Assembly: GCA_020137815.1 (NCBI GenBank)
Contig: CM035351.1
Location: forward strand, 7,829,743 to 7,893,742
Length of the DNA: 64,000 bases
Reading direction: 5' to 3'
Source: Hormiphora californensis
Taxonomy: Eukaryota; Ctenophora; Tentaculata; Cydippida; Pleurobrachiidae
The notes beneath the pieces are model-generated. The model ran no database searches and was not told where the DNA came from. It was given only the letters and a program-made list of their open reading frames with translations. Positions 61,245 to 64,000 of the stretch are shown piece after piece; position 1 is the first letter of the stretch; each line of letters begins with the position of its first letter. A program made the position numbers and the translations under genes.

Positions 61245-62745
61245 TCAATAAAAGTAATAAATAATAAGAAGTGAGATAAAAATCATTACAAAAGATAATT
61301 TATTTAGTTGGGTAGCATGTGAAGCTGTGGCGGCAGTTCCTAATTTACACTCAGGCTCGCTGGGGTACCACTGCTGGTTCGACAAACATGTCACAAACTC
61401 CACGCCCTGGTGGAAAGATTTGAGTAGCTTGATATGCTGTGTCCGTGGTGTGTGTCAGTATGATTCAAGTCTTGAATTCCAAGGAAGGATGTAACATTAC
61501 ACCTTGGTTGGATAAATCTTTGGATACAAAACATAAATTTACTTAGCATTGCAATACCTTCGAATATCCACTCACATACAAACAAAAATCGGTTGGAGCA
61601 CCGGGATGCAATGATACACAAGGTCTTGGGACCAAAACTTACGGGATTGTAATAGCCGGTGGAGCATGATACGGTGGCAATTGCCCCAACCTGGTAGGGT
61701 GCAGCCACCTCCGTCTCACTCAGGTCAGGAGTTGTGTCTATCGCACCATTCAGGAAGTTACTCTTTATGTCCTTACAACCCGCTGTAGAAAAACTTCTGT
61801 GACTCGATATTTTTCAAAAATGAGGAGGGGGAGTAGGTAACAACTTACAAGTACATTCGACGAGAGTGTTTATTGCAGGGTCGTATCCGCCCTCCAGGCA
61901 CTGGGTATCCAGGGAGCCGGACTGGAGTGTAGCGGGAGCATACCCCTCCCTGCACCCCACTTCAATGAAGTTATCTGAGCGGGTTATGGGGGCACCAGTC
62001 TTGTGATAGAGATATGGAACTTGCCTTGTAGGTTACCGCATGAAACTTCTCCATGTCCTCTGGAATTGGGCTACACCCAGGCTGATGGAAATACATGGTG
62101 ATTTGATATCTGTGTGTAACATACACTTTCAATACCATGATAAGCATTGATTGGAAACCGATTACCTAATTACATAATTAATTAATGTACCTGCACACCA
62201 AGTACTGATTCCAGTAAAGATATCAGGGGTTATAGTGAGGATTCCAGACTACCTTTTCACATTTAACTTCAATCTGCCCCTTCTGGCTCCCATCGGTTGT
62301 TATTTCATCTATAATGTCTGTATCCCTGGGATAATGTGTATGAAGTGCAGTTGAAATCCATCAATCCCATGTGTTTATTCATTCCAAATATTTTACACGT
62401 GTGTCTCAAATAGGTTTACTTACACTCCGGAGGTACTCCTGATCTGGTTGACAAACACGTGCTTAGAGTTTTTACAAGTCACCGTATACGTTTTATCCTT
62501 GGTTAAATAAACAGGGATTATTTTGTCATCATCTTCTTTCTCTGGAACCAACTGGAGATCTTTCCTACTTTCAATTAGCTTCTCGCTGAGGCATTTCTCG
62601 TCTAGATTTGTCGATTCCTCTTCATCATCGCCTGTGTATGAGCTCAGGTAACATGGAGTGAACTACCAAAAACAGCCAATTCCGCAATTCCAACATTACC
62701 TCTTATAATTGAAAGTGAACTGATAAGTAGCAACAACAACAGCAT
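61245..62745 (-). pseudogene. Sushi/CCP-type surface protein, upstream copy with frame breaks
   Basis: Same plan as 59767-61156. Exons 62745-62700 (MLLLLLLISSLSIIRG), 62631-62424 (TYTVTCKNSKHVFVNQIRS), a middle block 62329-61849, 61782-61643 (YQVGAIATVSCSTGYYNP) and 61406-61245 (GVEFVTCLSNQQWYPSEPEC and a hydrophobic tail). In the middle block the homologous pieces (IEVKCEK, PDIFTGISTWCA, GCSPIPEDMEKFHAVTY, GAPITRSDNFIEVGCREGYA, LVECT) are each offset by one base from the previous one at three places, and the unbroken frame hits a stop early. The outer exons still splice in frame. Either a young pseudogene or three assembly errors. Confidence 0.6.
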
Positions 62746-63009
62746 AACAAGGGAGGTGGCCGGTTATTAGACACACACAAGAAGACTATATATCTTGAGA
62801 GAGAGAGGTACCTGGTTTCCTGGTTCTGTCCTTGTTACATACACTCACACACACTCTGTTTTCTCTCTAATAGATAGTGCTTCAATTGCTGCCCCGACCT
62901 AGACAAGCAAATACAACTTTGGAGGTTGCCACTTCCAGTCTCACAGTTTCCATGTTTTGGTTTTACTATGTTACTATTTTCTACGGTGATCTGAGTTTAT
63001 ACCCCCCTT
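62746..63009. promoter_or_regulatory. Short divergent intergenic region (possible bidirectional promoter)
   Basis: 264 bp separate the start codons of the upstream sushi-type copy (minus) and the plus-strand relative. A GA-rich patch lies near 62798 and a CACACTC-type repeat near 62842. No TATA box was recognised. Confidence 0.35.
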
Positions 63010-64000
63010 ATGAAGGATATGATATTGTTCCTGCTTTGTCAGTTCTTGTCTGGTGGTGTCTCCACTACGGTAAAAGAGAGACCTGTCTATAACAACTGTG
63101 TGGTACCTGGCGGCTGGAAGGATGAACTGGTCGTAGCGCCAACTCCCAGAAACAACATTATCCGTAACTCAGAAACCGCCGTGGTAAGCTTACTGAATAT
63201 ACTTGACTTGGGTTTGATAAAGTGGTTTATCAAGAGCAATTTTATACTCCGGCCCCAGAGAGTTCCGTTTTATAAAAACTGTAATTTCCGGAGCACCTCT
63301 TGAGAGACAAAAAGTTGTTGGAGGGTCGCTTGTTGATCTGTTGTTAAACTATTTAACCAAGTTAAGAGAGGAGCCATACAACATATATATCCGCGATATT
63401 CATTTAGTAACCATGGGTAACCATATTTCTCCTTGACAACTCTCTCGGATCAAATTAAATCAAATCAACACGATAACAGTCGCATTTATAATATCAAAAA
63501 GATCTCCCATGAAAATTAGTATCGCACATTAGTGGGGAGACAGTTTACTGGCTCAGAAGGCGATGAATGGAAGTAATGAGAAGTTCTAGCTCTGAGATAT
63601 TCTATTATAGTATGAGACTTATAAAAGCGAGTAGTAGTTATGAACATTGAACCAACTTGTCACGTCAAATCTATATCTACGTCAATGAAGAAATCTATAC
63701 TACGTCAATGGAGAGCTTAAAGAGTAAAAACCTGTCGGGAATTGCGCTGACAGTTTTTAACTGCGAGGGGGGGGGGGTCGGCCGATATATTAACTGAAAT
63801 AAAGCATCAGGTATATTAAGAAGATTGTACGACAGTAATTCTTCTGTCCCATGCAGGTGATGTGCAAGAATGCTGGTTTTACATTTATCAACTCTGTGTA
63901 TGAGATCCAGGGGGTCTACGCCAAGTCGATATTCCAGGACTCTGCAGTGACAGTGACTTGTAAATACGGGGCCCTCTCACCCAACTTCTTTGAGGGACGA
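63010..64000 (+). CDS. Third member of the sushi-type family, 5' exons (partial)
   Basis: Exon 1 63010-63183 encodes a start MKDMILFLLCQFLSGG (the second Met at 63019 gives a cleaner signal peptide), then RPVYNNCVVPGGWKDELVV and RNNIIRNSETAV, ending at GTG|GTAAGC. Exon 2 begins 63857 after CCCATGCAG and reads VMCKNAGFTFINSVYEIQG, then SAVTVTCKYGALSPNFFEG to the window edge. The AVTVTCKYG segment matches the TYTVACKYP/TYTVTCKNS segment of the two minus-strand relatives. Phase 0 junction. The 673-bp intron contains a poly-G run near 63768. Confidence 0.65.

Overview
This window is animal nuclear DNA. It carries multi-exon genes with canonical GT-AG introns, mostly 50-400 bp, separated by microsatellite- and transposon-rich DNA. 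The protein set (TGF-beta type I receptor, calcium-channel alpha2delta, TRPC-like channel, C16orf89/DUF4735 protein, lectin-like and sushi-like surface proteins) is metazoan. Short introns, close gene spacing and strong divergence from vertebrate sequences suggest a compact invertebrate genome, possibly a sponge or another early-branching animal. That placement is inference, not proof.

Layout. 1-2,062 (minus): 5' part of a TGF-beta type I receptor gene running off the left edge. 2,063-27,400: a repeat graveyard with two MITEs sharing one terminal repeat, several foldback elements (one a 1.6-kb palindrome), Pif1-like helicase remnants, three copies of an uncharacterised transposon-type protein, a dated 648-bp insertion with its empty site in the same window, and small unrecognised proteins. 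Two of those (called ORF-A and ORF-B here) occur twice; ORF-A shows strong purifying selection between its copies. 27,400-34,860: sparse, with long GA/CT tracts and possible exons of an unidentified minus-strand gene. 34,863-42,421 (plus): complete 17-exon alpha2delta gene. Its third intron holds a foldback-led element that was itself hit by a 5'-truncated Penelope-like retroelement, which retains a GIY-YIG endonuclease and a candidate hammerhead ribozyme. 44,340-47,200: partial tandem duplicates of the alpha2delta 3' end, one almost identical. 47,232-50,176 (plus): secreted protein with C-type-lectin-like modules and a glycosylation-rich repeat. 51,271-55,382 (plus): TRPC-like channel. 55,823-58,100 (minus): DUF4735 protein, convergent with the channel. 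59,767-62,745 (minus): two tandem sushi-type surface proteins, the upstream one broken. 63,010-64,000 (plus): start of a third relative, divergent from them.

The host genes are mainly signalling and cell-surface proteins: a receptor kinase, a calcium-channel accessory subunit, a TRP cation channel and extracellular adhesion or recognition proteins. Nothing shows that they act in one pathway. The most unusual material is the conserved ORF-A/ORF-B set, the ribozyme-bearing retroelement, and two introns whose splice sites are embedded in tandem repeats.
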